64,000 bases of DNA from Bradyrhizobium daqingense (GCF_021044685.1 NZ_CP088014.1:2156001-2220000); one strand, 5' to 3'; numbered from the stretch's first letter, positions 8,311 to 18,542 are shown. Notes: generated by a model from the letters alone, not told the origin. A program made the numbers and translations.

Positions 8311-9975
8311 ATGTGGAATCAGATCTATGATCCGCTGAACAGCCCGGTGCTGTCGACCATTGCGGCGGCGGTGCCCGTCGTCATGCTGCTGGTCCTGATC
8401 GCGAGCGGCCGCGTCCAGGCCCACATCGCGGCGATCATCGCCGTGATCGTGGCGAACCTGATCACGATCTTCGTCTTCACCATGCCGGCCAACATGTCGA
8501 TCCGCGCCTCGGTGCTGGGCATCGTCACCGGCTTCTTCCCCATCGGCTGGATCGTCCTCAACGTCATCTTTCTCTACCAGGTGACGGTGAGTACCGGACG
8601 CTTCGAACTGCTGAAGCGCGCCGTCGGCGGCGTCACCGAGGACCGGCGGCTGCAATTGCTGCTGATCGCGTTCTCGTTCGGCGCGTTCTTCGAGGGCGCC
8701 TCGGGCTTCGGCACGCCGGTCGCGATCACCGGCGCGGTGTTGATCGGGCTCGGCTTCTCGCCGCTCGCAGCGTCCGGCCTGTCGCTGATCGCCAACACCG
8801 CGCCGGTCGCCTATGGCGCGCTGGGCACGCCGATCCAGGGCCTTAGCTCTGTCACCGGACTCGATCCCTACATCCTCGGCGCCATGGTCGGCCGGCAATT
8901 GCCGGTCTTCTCGCTGATCGTGCCGTTCTGGGTGGTGTGGGCGTTCGCGGGCTGGAGAGGCATGAAGGACGTCTGGCCGGCGATCCTCGTCACGGGCCTC
9001 TCGTTCGCCATCCCCCAATTCGTGATCTCGAACTACATCAATCCCTGGATCGTCGACATCGGGGCGTCGCTGATCTCGATGGGGGCGCTGATCCTGTTCC
9101 TGAAGGTCTGGCAGCCGAAGCAGCTCTGGCTGTCGCCGGCGCTGCGCGGCCGCGACGAGTCCGCCGCCACCATGGCGGCGGCAAAGCCACTCGACAAGAC
9201 GCCGCTCACGCAGAGCGAGATGTTCAACGCGCTGTTGCCGTGGATCATCGTCTGCGTCGTGATGCTGATCTGGGGTAACGGCGGCTTCAAGGCCTGGGCG
9301 AATTCGATCTTCGTCTGGAACTATCACGTTCCCGAACTGGACCAGATGATCAACAAGGTGCCGCCGGTGGCGGCCAAGCCGACGCCGGAGGCCGCGGTGT
9401 TCGGCTTCACCTACCTGTCCTTCACCGGCACGGGCATGTTGATCGCGGCGATCATCTCCGGCTTCCTGATGGGCGTCGGTCCCGGCCGGCTCCTGACCGA
9501 GTACGGCCGCACCATCCGGCTGTGCGCGATCTCGCTGATCACGATCTCGGCGATGCTCGCGATCGGCACCTTGACGCGCCTGTCCGGCGTCGACGCGACG
9601 CTCGGTCTCGCCTTCGCCGCCACCGGCGTGCTCTATCCCTTCTTCGGCACGCTGCTCGGCTGGCTCGGCGTGGCGCTGACGGGATCGGACACCGCCTCCA
9701 ACGTGCTGTTCGGAAACCTGCAGAAGATCACCTCCGAACAGCTCGGCCTGTCGCCGATTTTGATGGCTGCGGCGAACTCATCGGGCGGCGTGATGGGCAA
9801 GATGATCGACGCGCAGTCGATCGTGGTCGCCTCCACCGCCACCAATTGGTACGGCCATGAGGGCACGATCCTGCGCTTCGTATTCTGGCATTCGATCGTG
9901 CTGGCCTGTCTCGTCGGTGTGCTCGTGACGTTGCAGGCCTATGTCTGGCCGTTCACGGCGCTGGTGCTGAAGTAG
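8311..9975 (+). CDS. lldP: L-lactate permease (LctP family)
   Basis: A 554-residue polytopic membrane protein of the LctP family, which imports L-lactate and commonly glycolate with protons. Family hallmarks include FGAFFEGASGFGTPVAITGA near residue 130, the NTAPVAYGALGTPI segment and, near the C-terminus, GSDTASNVLFGNLQ and NSSGGVMGKMI. Start: ATG at 8311 (MWNQIYDPLNSP) with GGGGAG seven bases upstream; an ATG at 8305 is too close to that site. The nearby glycolate oxidase genes suggest that imported 2-hydroxy acids could feed GlcDEF, but the two sets are 4 kb apart and this link is inference. Confidence 0.92.
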   Translation: MWNQIYDPLNSPVLSTIAAAVPVVMLLVLIASGRVQAHIAAIIAVIVANLITIFVFTMPANMSIRASVLGIVTGFFPIGWIVLNVIFLYQVTVSTGRFELLKRAVGGVTEDRRLQLLLIAFSFGAFFEGASGFGTPVAITGAVLIGLGFSPLAASGLSLIANTAPVAYGALGTPIQGLSSVTGLDPYILGAMVGRQLPVFSLIVPFWVVWAFAGWRGMKDVWPAILVTGLSFAIPQFVISNYINPWIVDIGASLISMGALILFLKVWQPKQLWLSPALRGRDESAATMAAAKPLDKTPLTQSEMFNALLPWIIVCVVMLIWGNGGFKAWANSIFVWNYHVPELDQMINKVPPVAAKPTPEAAVFGFTYLSFTGTGMLIAAIISGFLMGVGPGRLLTEYGRTIRLCAISLITISAMLAIGTLTRLSGVDATLGLAFAATGVLYPFFGTLLGWLGVALTGSDTASNVLFGNLQKITSEQLGLSPILMAAANSSGGVMGKMIDAQSIVVASTATNWYGHEGTILRFVFWHSIVLACLVGVLVTLQAYVWPFTALVLK

Positions 9976-9999
9976 CGGCCTACGCCAAAGCTGTGATGC

Positions 10000-10033
10000 A
10001 AATCCCCGCGAGGTTCGCCTTGCGGGGATTTTT
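10000..10033 (+). terminator. Intrinsic terminator after lldP
   Basis: A 10-bp perfect stem (AAATCCCCGC / GCGGGGATTT) with a 12-base loop ends in a run of T. Confidence 0.8.
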
Positions 10034-10108
10034 GCATCTGCACGAACCTTCTCAAGGCCACCGCTGTCTTATAGAAGGTGCGGCAAGTCAGCTCGGTCGA
10101 GAGGTCTC

Positions 10109-10507
10109 ATGGTTTCGCGTCTGCGATTGGTGTGTGCGGCGATTGCAATGCTCGCGATGTCCACGCTCGTGCATGCCCAGGAAGGGTTCCCCTTCGGCAC
10201 CGAGATGACGCTGGAAGCGTTGCCGCAAGCAGGCTCGAAGCGGATTCCGAACATCGAGATCGGCGACAATGGCGAGGTCGTGCTCGAGCTCTGGTGCAAG
10301 GGCGGCAAGGGCCAGTTCTCGGTCGCCGGCAACACCGTGATCTTCGTCCCCGGTCAGATCCAGGACCGCAACTGCCCGCCGGCGCGAGCGCAGGCCGATG
10401 ACGAGCTCGTGGCCGCACTGAGCAGCGTCGAGACCTGGAAGCGTCAGGGCGACATGCTCACGCTGATCGGTCCGAAGCCGCTGCGCTTTCGGACGACGGG
10501 CAATTGA
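10109..10507 (+). CDS. META-domain-like exported protein
   Basis: A small secreted protein of 132 residues with a signal peptide (MVSRLRLVCAAIAMLAMSTL, cleavage near VHAQ). The mature part resembles the META/HslJ fold seen in envelope and heat-shock-associated proteins: a beta-rich region with a cysteine pair (LWCKGGKGQFSV and DRNCPPARAQ), ending MLTLIGPKPLRFR. Function is unknown; the family is periplasmic or lipoprotein-like. The start is an ATG 16 bases after GAGAGGTC. The gene stands alone between a terminator and a palindromic repeat. Confidence 0.65.
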   Translation: MVSRLRLVCAAIAMLAMSTLVHAQEGFPFGTEMTLEALPQAGSKRIPNIEIGDNGEVVLELWCKGGKGQFSVAGNTVIFVPGQIQDRNCPPARAQADDELVAALSSVETWKRQGDMLTLIGPKPLRFRTTGN

Positions 10508-10525
10508 AGTCGCAAACAGCGTTCT

Positions 10526-10655
10526 CGTGTCCCGGACGCGGTGCGGCACGAAGTGACGCTCCGCAGAGCCGGGACCCAGACTCTGTCTACAATCCAGTGT
10601 GTGGCTTCGGGGCCCCAGCGCGCAGCGCTTCGCGCCAGTCCGGGGCGCGGCGTGC
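10526..10655. repeat. Interspersed palindromic repeat (GTCCCGGACGCGG family)
   Basis: About 130 bases of imperfect dyad symmetry begin TGTCCCGGACGCGGTGCGGC and end with GCGCCAGTCCGGGGCGCGGC, with AGAGCCGGGACCCAG inside. This pattern resembles the dispersed repeats common between genes of Bradyrhizobium. It lies between the convergent META-domain gene and the exported protein gene and may serve as a transcription boundary. Confidence 0.65.
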
Positions 10656-10656
10656 G

Positions 10657-11868
10657 TCATTTCCACACCGACTTGTCGGCGTCCCAGTGCTGGCCCTTCA
10701 GCTCCTTGGCAAGTGCCTCGATCGAGCCGTTGTCGTCGGGCAGCGCGCCTTCTTCGTCCGGACTGGCATCGTCGGATAGATTGAGCTTGGCGCCGCTGCT
10801 TTCATCGGCCGTGGTCGTCGCGGGGCTGCCGATCCAGAGCATGAGCTTGTCGGTCGTGCCGGGCTTGTCGGGCGAGACCAGCCCTGCGACGTCGATCGTG
10901 TCGGTCAGACCGAGCGCGGGGAAATCCTGGTTCGGCCGCTTGAACACGAGCTTGAGCTTGCCGGTGGCGGGGTTGAAGCTTTGTGACACCGGCTTTGCCG
11001 CGAGCGTGGTGCTCAGCACGCCCGCGACGGCCGAGGCGAGTTTGTCCTTGTTGATCTTGTCGCCGTCGCGCCAATCCGCGGCGGGGATGCGGATCGTGCG
11101 GTCCATCTCGGTCATGCCAGCGGTCCAGCCCGCGGCGGTGACGCCGGGCATCGCCTTGAACTTGGCGAGCAGCGCGCCCGCGCGCTCCGGATCGACCGAC
11201 ATGTTGATGGTCTGCTCGCCGGCGCGGAGCGCATCGCAGCCGACATTGAGGCTCGCCAGCGTCACCTCGACGTCCTGGCCCTTCAGGCTCTTCAGGAAGT
11301 CGGTCGCCACATCGAGCTTGACCTTGACCGCGATCGCCTCCGGCGAGACGTCGGTGAAATCCTTCGGCTGCGGCGTGATGCCGTCGTCGGAGGTCTGGCT
11401 GTCCAGAAACTCCTTCTCGCTGAGATCGGAATTGTCGGGTGAGGTGACTTCGGTCACCACTTGGCCGATGCTGATCTGGCCGCGGAATTCGAACATGTCG
11501 CCGGCCTGCTTGCGCGTCAGCTTGACGCTGACGGGTGCCTTCGCACCGATGCTTTGTGTCGTACCCGTCAGGTTCTGGCCGGCGACCTGGAGATTGACGA
11601 CGAAGCGGTCCTTGCGGTCGGAATTCTTCGCGACGGGGTAGCAGACGTCGAGCACGGCCGCCGTGAGCGTCTTGCCCTGGCGCGTCTCCTTCAGGATCAC
11701 GTCGGCATTGCCGTCCATTAGCCCGTCGATCGAGGTGAAATAGCGCGTCTCGGCGCCGCCGGGCGTCGTGGCCTTCGGCGACAGCTTCATCTGGGCGGAT
11801 GCAGGATGTTGCGAGGTGGCAAGCAGAGCCGCCAGGACAAATGCCGGGCAAACCAGAAGCGCGCGCAT
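10657..11868 (-). CDS. Exported protein of unknown function
   Basis: A 403-residue protein with a clear signal peptide (MRALLVCPAFVLAALLATSQ, cleavage near ASAQ). I do not recognise a family. The mature part is rich in beta-strand-like alternation, has a cysteine pair (VLDVCYPVAK and NVGCDALRAG), and ends in an acidic Asp/Glu-rich segment before WDADKSVWK. Repeated phrases about 100-120 residues apart (TPQPKDFTDVSPEAIAVKVK; SVDPERAGALLAKFKAMPG) suggest a multi-domain periplasmic protein. It lies downstream of groES-groL on the same strand but after the groL terminator, so it is separately transcribed. Confidence 0.7.
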   Translation of the reverse strand: MRALLVCPAFVLAALLATSQHPASAQMKLSPKATTPGGAETRYFTSIDGLMDGNADVILKETRQGKTLTAAVLDVCYPVAKNSDRKDRFVVNLQVAGQNLTGTTQSIGAKAPVSVKLTRKQAGDMFEFRGQISIGQVVTEVTSPDNSDLSEKEFLDSQTSDDGITPQPKDFTDVSPEAIAVKVKLDVATDFLKSLKGQDVEVTLASLNVGCDALRAGEQTINMSVDPERAGALLAKFKAMPGVTAAGWTAGMTEMDRTIRIPAADWRDGDKINKDKLASAVAGVLSTTLAAKPVSQSFNPATGKLKLVFKRPNQDFPALGLTDTIDVAGLVSPDKPGTTDKLMLWIGSPATTTADESSGAKLNLSDDASPDEEGALPDDNGSIEALAKELKGQHWDADKSVWK

Positions 11869-11957
11869 CGACGAAACCCTCGATCAATAGAATCGGCGCG
11901 CCACCGTAGTGGGTTTTGGCTGCCGGTTGAATCGGAAAGCGAAAGGGCAGGGTCGGC

Positions 11958-11987
11958 AAAAAAGAAGGCCGCCCGGAGGCGGCCTTC
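11958..11987 (-). terminator. Intrinsic terminator after groL
   Basis: On the minus strand, a perfect 10-bp stem GAAGGCCGCC / GGCGGCCTTC with a four-base loop runs into six T residues. Confidence 0.85.
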
Positions 11988-12012
11988 ACAATGCTGCAAT
12001 GGAAGAAGAGGC

Positions 12013-13740
<1,728 letters not shown>

Positions 13741-13754
13741 TCAGGCGGACGGCC

Positions 13755-14051
13755 TTAGGCCAGAACGCCCATGATGTCCGACTCCTTCATGATCAGGAGC
13801 TCTTCATTGTCGATCTTGACCTCGGTGCCCGACCACTTGCCGAACAGCACGCGGTCGCCGACCTTGAGGTCGATCGGGATCAGCTTGCCGGTCTCGTCGC
13901 GGCCGCCGGGGCCGACGGCGACGATTTCGCCCTGGGACGGCTTTTCCTTGGCGGTGTCGGGAATGATGATGCCGCCCTTGGTCTTTTCCTCGGCGTCGAT
14001 ACGTTTGACCACGACACGGTCATGCAGCGGACGAAATTTGGATTTAGCCAT
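13755..14051 (-). CDS. groES: 10-kDa co-chaperonin GroES
   Basis: The 98-residue lid of the GroEL chamber. The start [19 protein letters not shown] is standard; the mobile loop with [13 protein letters not shown] is seen near residue 28, and [17 protein letters not shown] near 65. The ATG at 14051 has AAAGGGA upstream, while in-frame extensions further upstream lack family similarity. First gene of the groESL operon; a sigma-70-like promoter and CIRCE lie 90-160 bases upstream. Confidence 0.98.
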   Translation of the reverse strand: MAKSKFRPLHDRVVVKRIDAEEKTKGGIIIPDTAKEKPSQGEIVAVGPGGRDETGKLIPIDLKVGDRVLFGKWSGTEVKIDNEELLIMKESDIMGVLA

Positions 14052-14143
14052 GACGTTTCCCTTTGGAGGCTCGCTTCGGAAGTAGTGGAAGTGGGTGGGG
14101 CGGCGCTTCCGTCCAACCTCTCCCCGAGGACCGAACGGCGCGC

Positions 14144-14170
14144 TTAGCAATCGGGCTTTCCGAGTGCTAA
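14144..14170 (-). promoter_or_regulatory. CIRCE operator (HrcA binding site) of groESL
   Basis: The inverted repeat TTAGCACTC-N9-GATTGCTAA on the minus strand matches the CIRCE consensus (TTAGCACTC-N9-GAGTGCTAA) except for one base in one arm. It sits just downstream of the predicted -10 box, the usual place for HrcA repression. Confidence 0.9.
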
Positions 14171-14181
14171 TAGTGCGCCCG

Positions 14182-14210
14182 GAAATATGGCTTGGCCGCG
14201 ATCCTGTCAA
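14182..14210 (-). promoter_or_regulatory. Sigma-70-type promoter of groESL
   Basis: On the minus strand TTGACA (14210-14205) and TATTTC (14187-14182) are spaced by 17 bases, about 10 bases before the CIRCE element. The -35 is perfect; the -10 is moderate. Confidence 0.7.
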
Positions 14211-14366
14211 GCAAAGGTGGTTAAGCGATTGTTGAGGCGGATATAGGATGGTGGCATCGGAAACTCGTTCGGGGCATCGGCGTATCAAAGGACGTCATTG
14301 CTCCGGCATCGATTTTGCGCTTGGCTGCGGGAGGGGTGCGGCCGTGGTCTTGTTGGGGGGAATGCC

Positions 14367-14888
14367 ATGATCAGTTCAGCTCGCGCGCGCACGGTGGCCA
14401 ATCTTGCCGCCGCCTCCTGTCTGGCGCTGCTGCTGGGCGCCTGCGGTGGCGGCTTCAGCCTGCCGTCCTTGACGTCCTCTCCGCCGCCGCCCGCGGCCGA
14501 ACCGGGAGTTGCTCCCGAAATGCCCGCAACGATCCGCGCCGACGAGATCGTCGGCCGCTGGGGTCTCGCCTCGTTCCAGAACCCGGCCGATCGCGCCCGT
14601 ACCGAAGCGGCGGCCAGGGCCCAGTGCAGGAATCCCTATGTGATCACCGCCGGTTCCTCCGGCGGCGTGATCATGCATCTGGCCGACCAGGCGACGCCGC
14701 AGGAGCTGCGGCTGAAGGGCTCGCCCAGCGGCAAGAACTACATTGGGCCCGCTGGTCCCACCCCCGGCGACCAGGACCGCGAGATCGTCTCCTTCGACGG
14801 CCGCGTGCTGATCACCCGCTTCATCGACAAGGACGCCGCGGTCCGTTACGGCAACATGGTCTACGTCCGCTGCGCGCCTCGGGCGTGA
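14367..14888 (+). CDS. Lipoprotein of unknown function
   Basis: A 173-residue protein with a lipoprotein signal peptide: a charged start, a hydrophobic core and the lipobox LLGAC, with the cysteine near residue 28. A Ser/Pro-rich linker (SPPPPAAEPG) leads to a compact domain with DEIVGRWGLASFQNP, ARAQCRNPYVIT and FDGRVLITRFIDKD, reminiscent of small alphaproteobacterial envelope lipoproteins. The function is unknown. The ATG at 14367 has GGGGGG seven bases upstream, which decides it over an in-frame TTG/CTG further upstream. It is divergent from groES. Confidence 0.72.
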   Translation: MISSARARTVANLAAASCLALLLGACGGGFSLPSLTSSPPPPAAEPGVAPEMPATIRADEIVGRWGLASFQNPADRARTEAAARAQCRNPYVITAGSSGGVIMHLADQATPQELRLKGSPSGKNYIGPAGPTPGDQDREIVSFDGRVLITRFIDKDAAVRYGNMVYVRCAPRA

Positions 14889-14902
14889 TAATCGTTTCCG
14901 TC

Positions 14903-14978
14903 ATTCCGGGGCGCGCGAAGCGCGAACCCGGAATCTCGAGATTCCGGGTTCGGTCCTGCGGACCGCCCCGGAATGACA
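14903..14978. repeat. Palindromic repeat (ATTCCGGGGCG family)
   Basis: About 75 bases with nested dyads: TCATTCCGGGGCGCGCGAAG at the left mirrors CGGACCGCCCCGGAATGACA at the right, and the centre holds CCCGGAATCTCGAGATTCCGGG. A fragment of the same family (GACCCGGAATCTCGAG) recurs near 46970. It lies between convergent genes. Confidence 0.7.
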
Positions 14979-14989
14979 GAGTGAGATAA

Positions 14990-15028
14990 ATCCCCAAAAC
15001 AAAAACGCCGGCCCGGGGCCGGCGTTTT
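14990..15028 (-). terminator. Intrinsic terminator after cheZ
   Basis: A 12-bp perfect stem, AAAACGCCGGCC / GGCCGGCGTTTT, with a three-base loop is flanked by A-rich (plus) and T-rich sequence. It can stop transcripts from both directions and fits the end of the minus-strand gene. Confidence 0.85.
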
Positions 15029-15049
15029 GCTTTTCCGTATGCTCTCCGC

Positions 15050-15835
15050 TCAGTCGAACAGCGCGTCGATGTCGTCCTGCGAGGCATGGCCGACGTCGCC
15101 GGCAAGCTTCGGGCCGTTGAGAAGCTTCTCTTCTTCGGTGCGGTTGTCGACATGCGCATGTGCGGGCACATGGGCCTTGATCGCGTCGACGCCGCCCCAG
15201 ATCTCCATCATCGCATTGATGTGCTGCTCGATGAACTTCATCGTGCCCATGACCTTGCTGATGCGCTGGCCGGTCAGGTCCTGGAAGTTGCAGGCTTCGA
15301 AGATCGAGATGACGCGCTCCTGGATATCGTCGGCGAGCCGCTTCTGCTGATCGGCCGATTGCACCTTGGACATCGCGCTGGCCGCCTGGTCGATCGATTC
15401 GGCGGCTTCGAGAATCTGCTGGGTCGCCTGCTCGGTGCCGCCGACGACCGCGCCGAGCTCGCCATTGACCTTGGCCATCTCGCCGCCGTCGAAGCTCTTG
15501 CCGTGCAGCGTCGCGATCTCGCGCTTGGTGCGATCGATGGCGTCGTGGATGAGGTCGAGTTCGACCTTCAGCTTCTCGCACTGCTCGATCTGCGCACGAT
15601 AGGTATCGAGCATGGTGCGGGCTTCGGCAAGCTCGTGTGCCGTGGAGGCGTCGATCGCCGCCATGGCAGCGCTGCCGGACAAGGGCACGGAGCCCTTCGC
15701 CATCTGTGCACGGATCGCACGCAGCTCGGCCATGATCTCGCTATGCATCGGAGTCGCCTCTTCGGTTACGTCGAGAATGGGCATCTCGCCACCGGCGATA
15801 TCTTCGACACGGAAACGCTTGCGGTGAACAGCCAT
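15050..15835 (-). CDS. cheZ: Protein phosphatase CheZ
   Basis: A 261-residue protein that should dephosphorylate CheY~P and so end chemotaxis signals. The CheZ hallmark ACNFQDLTGQRISKVM near residue 195 contains the catalytic Gln region, the middle is a long amphipathic helical hairpin (IEQCEKLKVELDLIHDAIDR), and the C-terminus SQDDIDALFD matches the CheY-docking tail known from enteric CheZ. No other chemotaxis genes lie beside it, but a single-domain CheY-like regulator is encoded at 63049. A strong terminator follows. Confidence 0.88.
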   Translation of the reverse strand: MAVHRKRFRVEDIAGGEMPILDVTEEATPMHSEIMAELRAIRAQMAKGSVPLSGSAAMAAIDASTAHELAEARTMLDTYRAQIEQCEKLKVELDLIHDAIDRTKREIATLHGKSFDGGEMAKVNGELGAVVGGTEQATQQILEAAESIDQAASAMSKVQSADQQKRLADDIQERVISIFEACNFQDLTGQRISKVMGTMKFIEQHINAMMEIWGGVDAIKAHVPAHAHVDNRTEEEKLLNGPKLAGDVGHASQDDIDALFD

Positions 15836-16151
15836 CAGAAAACTCCCCCCACCTCACTCACGCGTCTTTGTAGGCAGAAGCGATTTAACACGAAGTTCAC
15901 AGCCGGAACTGTTGTGCTTGCGTCGCGCGACGCTGCGCAAAGAAGCGATTAACCATGGCCGTGCGGCGTTCACCGAAAATAAACGCTGATCGCCGAATTG
16001 GCCCGCGCCCGACGACGTGGTGAATCAAAACGGCTGATACGTTTACCAAACAAAACGGCTTTTGCCTTTTATTGACCACGTCGCGGCGGTCGATCAGCCA
16101 GGCGCCTTCCACGACGCATGTGATCTAGACGAAACAGTACAGAGTACGTCG
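15836..16151. other. Divergent intergenic region, cheZ / L,D-transpeptidase
   Basis: About 315 bases with AT-richer patches near 15870-16075. It must contain promoters for both flanking genes. I see no repeat, RNA or clear operator. Confidence 0.45.
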
Positions 16152-16979
16152 ATGTTCAAGAAAATGTCTGTCGCGCTGCTCGGCAGCGCTTGCACCTTCA
16201 TGGCCGGCGCGAACGGCGCCAGCGCCTTCGACAACACGGTGCCGAACGATCCGCCTGCAGTGCTCTACGCGCCGCAAGTGCCGCCGGCGCCGGTACGTGT
16301 CGCCTCCAACGCGAACCTGGGCGGCGGCTTCATCGAGTTCCTGTTCGGCGACGGCCCGGGCCGCGGTCCGGCCTATGCGCCGGAGCGACCGGTGTATCAG
16401 CAGCAGCCGGCCTATTACGACCAGCGCCGTCTGCCGCCGATGGGCGAGCCGCAGATGCAAGGCGGGTATCAACAAGGCGGATATCAGCAAGGCGCGCTCC
16501 AGCAGGACGCGGTCGATCCGCGGCAGCGTCCATTCGATCCGAAGTTCGAGAAGCAACTCGTCGACTATGGCGGCAGGGAAAGCCCCGGCACGATCGTGGT
16601 CGATACGCCGAACAAGTTCCTCTATCTCGTCGAGGGTAACGGCCGGGCGATGCGCTACGGCATCGGCGTGGGCCGTCCCGGCTTCACCTGGTCCGGCGTG
16701 AAATCGATCACGGCCAAGCGCGAATGGCCGGCCTGGACGCCGCCGGCGGAAATGCTCGCGCGCCGCCCCGACCTTCCGAGGCACATGGAAGGCGGCCCGG
16801 AAAATCCGCTCGGGGCGCGCGCGATGTATCTCGGCTCGACGCTCTACCGCATCCACGGCTCCAACGAGCCCTGGACCATCGGCACCAACGTCTCCTCCGG
16901 CTGCATCCGCATGCGCAACGAGGACGTCATCGACCTCTACGGCCGCGTCAATGTCGGCACCAAGGTCGTGGTGATGTGA
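16152..16979 (+). CDS. L,D-transpeptidase (YkuD domain)
   Basis: A 275-residue periplasmic enzyme that makes 3-3 peptidoglycan cross-links or anchors proteins to peptidoglycan. It has an N-terminal signal peptide (MFKKMSVALLGSACTFMAG, cleavage near ASA), a Gln/Tyr/Pro-rich low-complexity linker with a short GGYQQ repeat (residues ~75-120), and a C-terminal YkuD domain. The catalytic motif is seen as IHGSNEPWTIG followed by SSGCIRMRNEDVIDLY, giving the His and the nucleophilic Cys. Bradyrhizobium encodes many paralogues, so a specific role is not assigned. The ATG at 16152 begins the signal peptide. Confidence 0.92.
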   Translation: MFKKMSVALLGSACTFMAGANGASAFDNTVPNDPPAVLYAPQVPPAPVRVASNANLGGGFIEFLFGDGPGRGPAYAPERPVYQQQPAYYDQRRLPPMGEPQMQGGYQQGGYQQGALQQDAVDPRQRPFDPKFEKQLVDYGGRESPGTIVVDTPNKFLYLVEGNGRAMRYGIGVGRPGFTWSGVKSITAKREWPAWTPPAEMLARRPDLPRHMEGGPENPLGARAMYLGSTLYRIHGSNEPWTIGTNVSSGCIRMRNEDVIDLYGRVNVGTKVVVM

Positions 16980-17074
16980 GGCGCCACACGCTCGATGCGG
17001 GCCTCAACTCGGCATTCCCGCCGGGTGGGCGGCATCGAAGGCGTGCGTGCCTCCGGCGTACGCCTCAGCCGGGT

Positions 17075-17296
17075 CTAAACTCGCTGGCGGTGCCGCGACC
17101 CCAGCCGCGGGGCAACGGAGCAGCGCCGACGAGTTGACGGATGGGAATGCGGTGCGCCAGCGGAGCGGTTCAACCGCAGTGCCGACAGCTCCGCCTTCCT
17201 AACACGTTCGTGCAATCCTTCCAGCTCGCACAATTCGGTGATGAGATGTGTCGTAGCGTCGGTCAAGGTTGCAATGCGCTGCTGAAGTGAACTCAT
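17075..17296 (-). CDS. Possible small protein of unknown function
   Basis: A 73-codon reading frame. Its first 40 residues (MSSLQQRIATLTDATTHLIT and onward, rich in Leu/Glu) look like an amphipathic helix or coiled coil, while the C-terminal 30 are basic and disordered. GGGGG lies seven bases before the ATG. No family is recognised. It could be a real small gene or a chance frame in a GC-rich intergenic region; the good ribosome site is the main support. Confidence 0.4.
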   Translation of the reverse strand: MSSLQQRIATLTDATTHLITELCELEGLHERVRKAELSALRLNRSAGAPHSHPSTRRRCSVAPRLGSRHRQRV

Positions 17297-17555
17297 CATT
17301 AAACCCCCGACTATAGCCAAGAACGGCAGGGTGTGTGGCATGAGCAATGTGTTCTTCGAGTTGAACACCCATGTCCGCATTTGGAAATCCGGGACTCTAC
17401 GGCCGCGCGTGTCAGAAGGCGGATTCGCTTTTCATGGTGAACTTAGGCACGTCGGGCAACGTCAGCTCAGTGAAGTCCAATAGCGCACGCATTAGTCATA
17501 CTATATCGAACGGCTTCGCCTGCATGTGGCAAAGGCAGTTGAGCTACGCGCAAAA

Positions 17556-17585
17556 GAAAACGGCCGCCGAGAAGGCGGCCGTTCC
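17556..17585 (-). terminator. Intrinsic terminator after the DUF2076 gene
   Basis: A perfect 10-bp stem AACGGCCGCC / GGCGGCCGTT with a five-base loop; on the minus strand it is followed by TTTTCTTTTG. Confidence 0.85.
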
Positions 17586-17604
17586 ACATCTACGGGATGA
17601 TTGC

Positions 17605-18417
17605 TCACGCGTAATCGCTGCCGCCATCGTCGTCGCCGCCAAAGTCGCTGTCGGCCACGTCCATGTTGTCACCGTTATCGTCGTAGTGCTGATCGTTGTT
17701 GTTCCGATCGTCGTTCGACGCCTGGTCGAAGAAGCCCTGGCGGGAATCGCCCTTGGAGCCGATGTCGTTGAGGCCGGCGTCGCGCGCCAGCGATCCGCTG
17801 GACTCGTCGCTGCCGCCCCAGGGGCTTCCGCCAGCGCTGCGGTCGCCGAGCGCATTGGTGTCGCCAAAAGCCTGCTGATGCGATCCGCCCATCATGCCGC
17901 GGATGCTGGACAGCAGCAGCGAGCCGCCGACCACGCCAGCGGCGGCCGCCGCTGCCGTGCCGAGGAACGAGCCGCCACCACCGCCGGCCGGGGGCGCGCC
18001 CTGGCCGGGACCTTGGCCGTAAGCCTGTCCGTAAGGCGGCTGACCATAACCCGGCTGGGTCTGCTGCATGGCCTGGCCGGTATTCCACATGGGCCGCTGC
18101 TCGCGCGGCGGCACGTTTGGAACCGAGCCGCGGGATGGGCCGCCGCCGAACAGCGTGTCACGCATGGTGTCGAGAAAGCCGCCGGACTGCGGCTGCTCGG
18201 GCGCTTGCCCCGCTTCCAGCTCCTGGATGCGGTTATGGGCCCGCTTCAGCGCTTCATCCTGCAACAGCGTGGTCTGCACCAGCGCGTAGATCGCGCCGGG
18301 CGCCTTGCGCAGCCCCTCGGAGATCGCTGCGGTCGCATCGGGATCGCGCGGTGCATTCTCCAGCTTTGAAAGCCGGTCGAAAAGGTCGTCAACGAGCTGG
18401 CGTTCCTGCGGCGTCAT
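17605..18417 (-). CDS. DUF2076 family protein
   Basis: A 270-residue protein of the DUF2076/COG3416 family, common in alphaproteobacteria and of unknown function. The N-terminal helical domain begins MTPQERQLVDDLFDRLSKLE, followed by a Gln/Pro/Gly/Tyr-rich linker, a short hydrophobic glycine/alanine stretch (FLGTAAAAAAGVVGGSLLLS, near residue 150), and a very acidic Asp/Asn-rich tail ending DFGGDDDGGSDYA. The hydrophobic stretch could associate with the membrane. Start: ATG at 18417 with AAGGAGAG six bases upstream. A terminator follows directly, so it is probably transcribed alone. Confidence 0.88.
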   Translation of the reverse strand: MTPQERQLVDDLFDRLSKLENAPRDPDATAAISEGLRKAPGAIYALVQTTLLQDEALKRAHNRIQELEAGQAPEQPQSGGFLDTMRDTLFGGGPSRGSVPNVPPREQRPMWNTGQAMQQTQPGYGQPPYGQAYGQGPGQGAPPAGGGGGSFLGTAAAAAAGVVGGSLLLSSIRGMMGGSHQQAFGDTNALGDRSAGGSPWGGSDESSGSLARDAGLNDIGSKGDSRQGFFDQASNDDRNNNDQHYDDNGDNMDVADSDFGGDDDGGSDYA

Positions 18418-18542
18418 GATCTCTCTCCTTCGCGCAAAACCAAGCGCGCAGGAGATGTAGGGTTCCATTGTGGCCCCAACAGTGCCGGCCGGATTAAATT
18501 TCGGTATGCGACAAGCTGCCTCGCAAGCTGCTTTGACCGGTG

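Noticed and set aside
10541..11641. A 366-codon Ser/Leu-rich plus-strand frame with a hydrophobic look
   Set aside because: It runs antisense to the exported protein gene, which has a clear signal peptide and sensible composition; the plus frame starts in a repeat.
16384..16520. Short GGYQQ-type repeats in the L,D-transpeptidase gene as a possible CRISPR-like array
   Set aside because: They are two or three in-frame amino-acid repeats of a linker, with no regular spacers.
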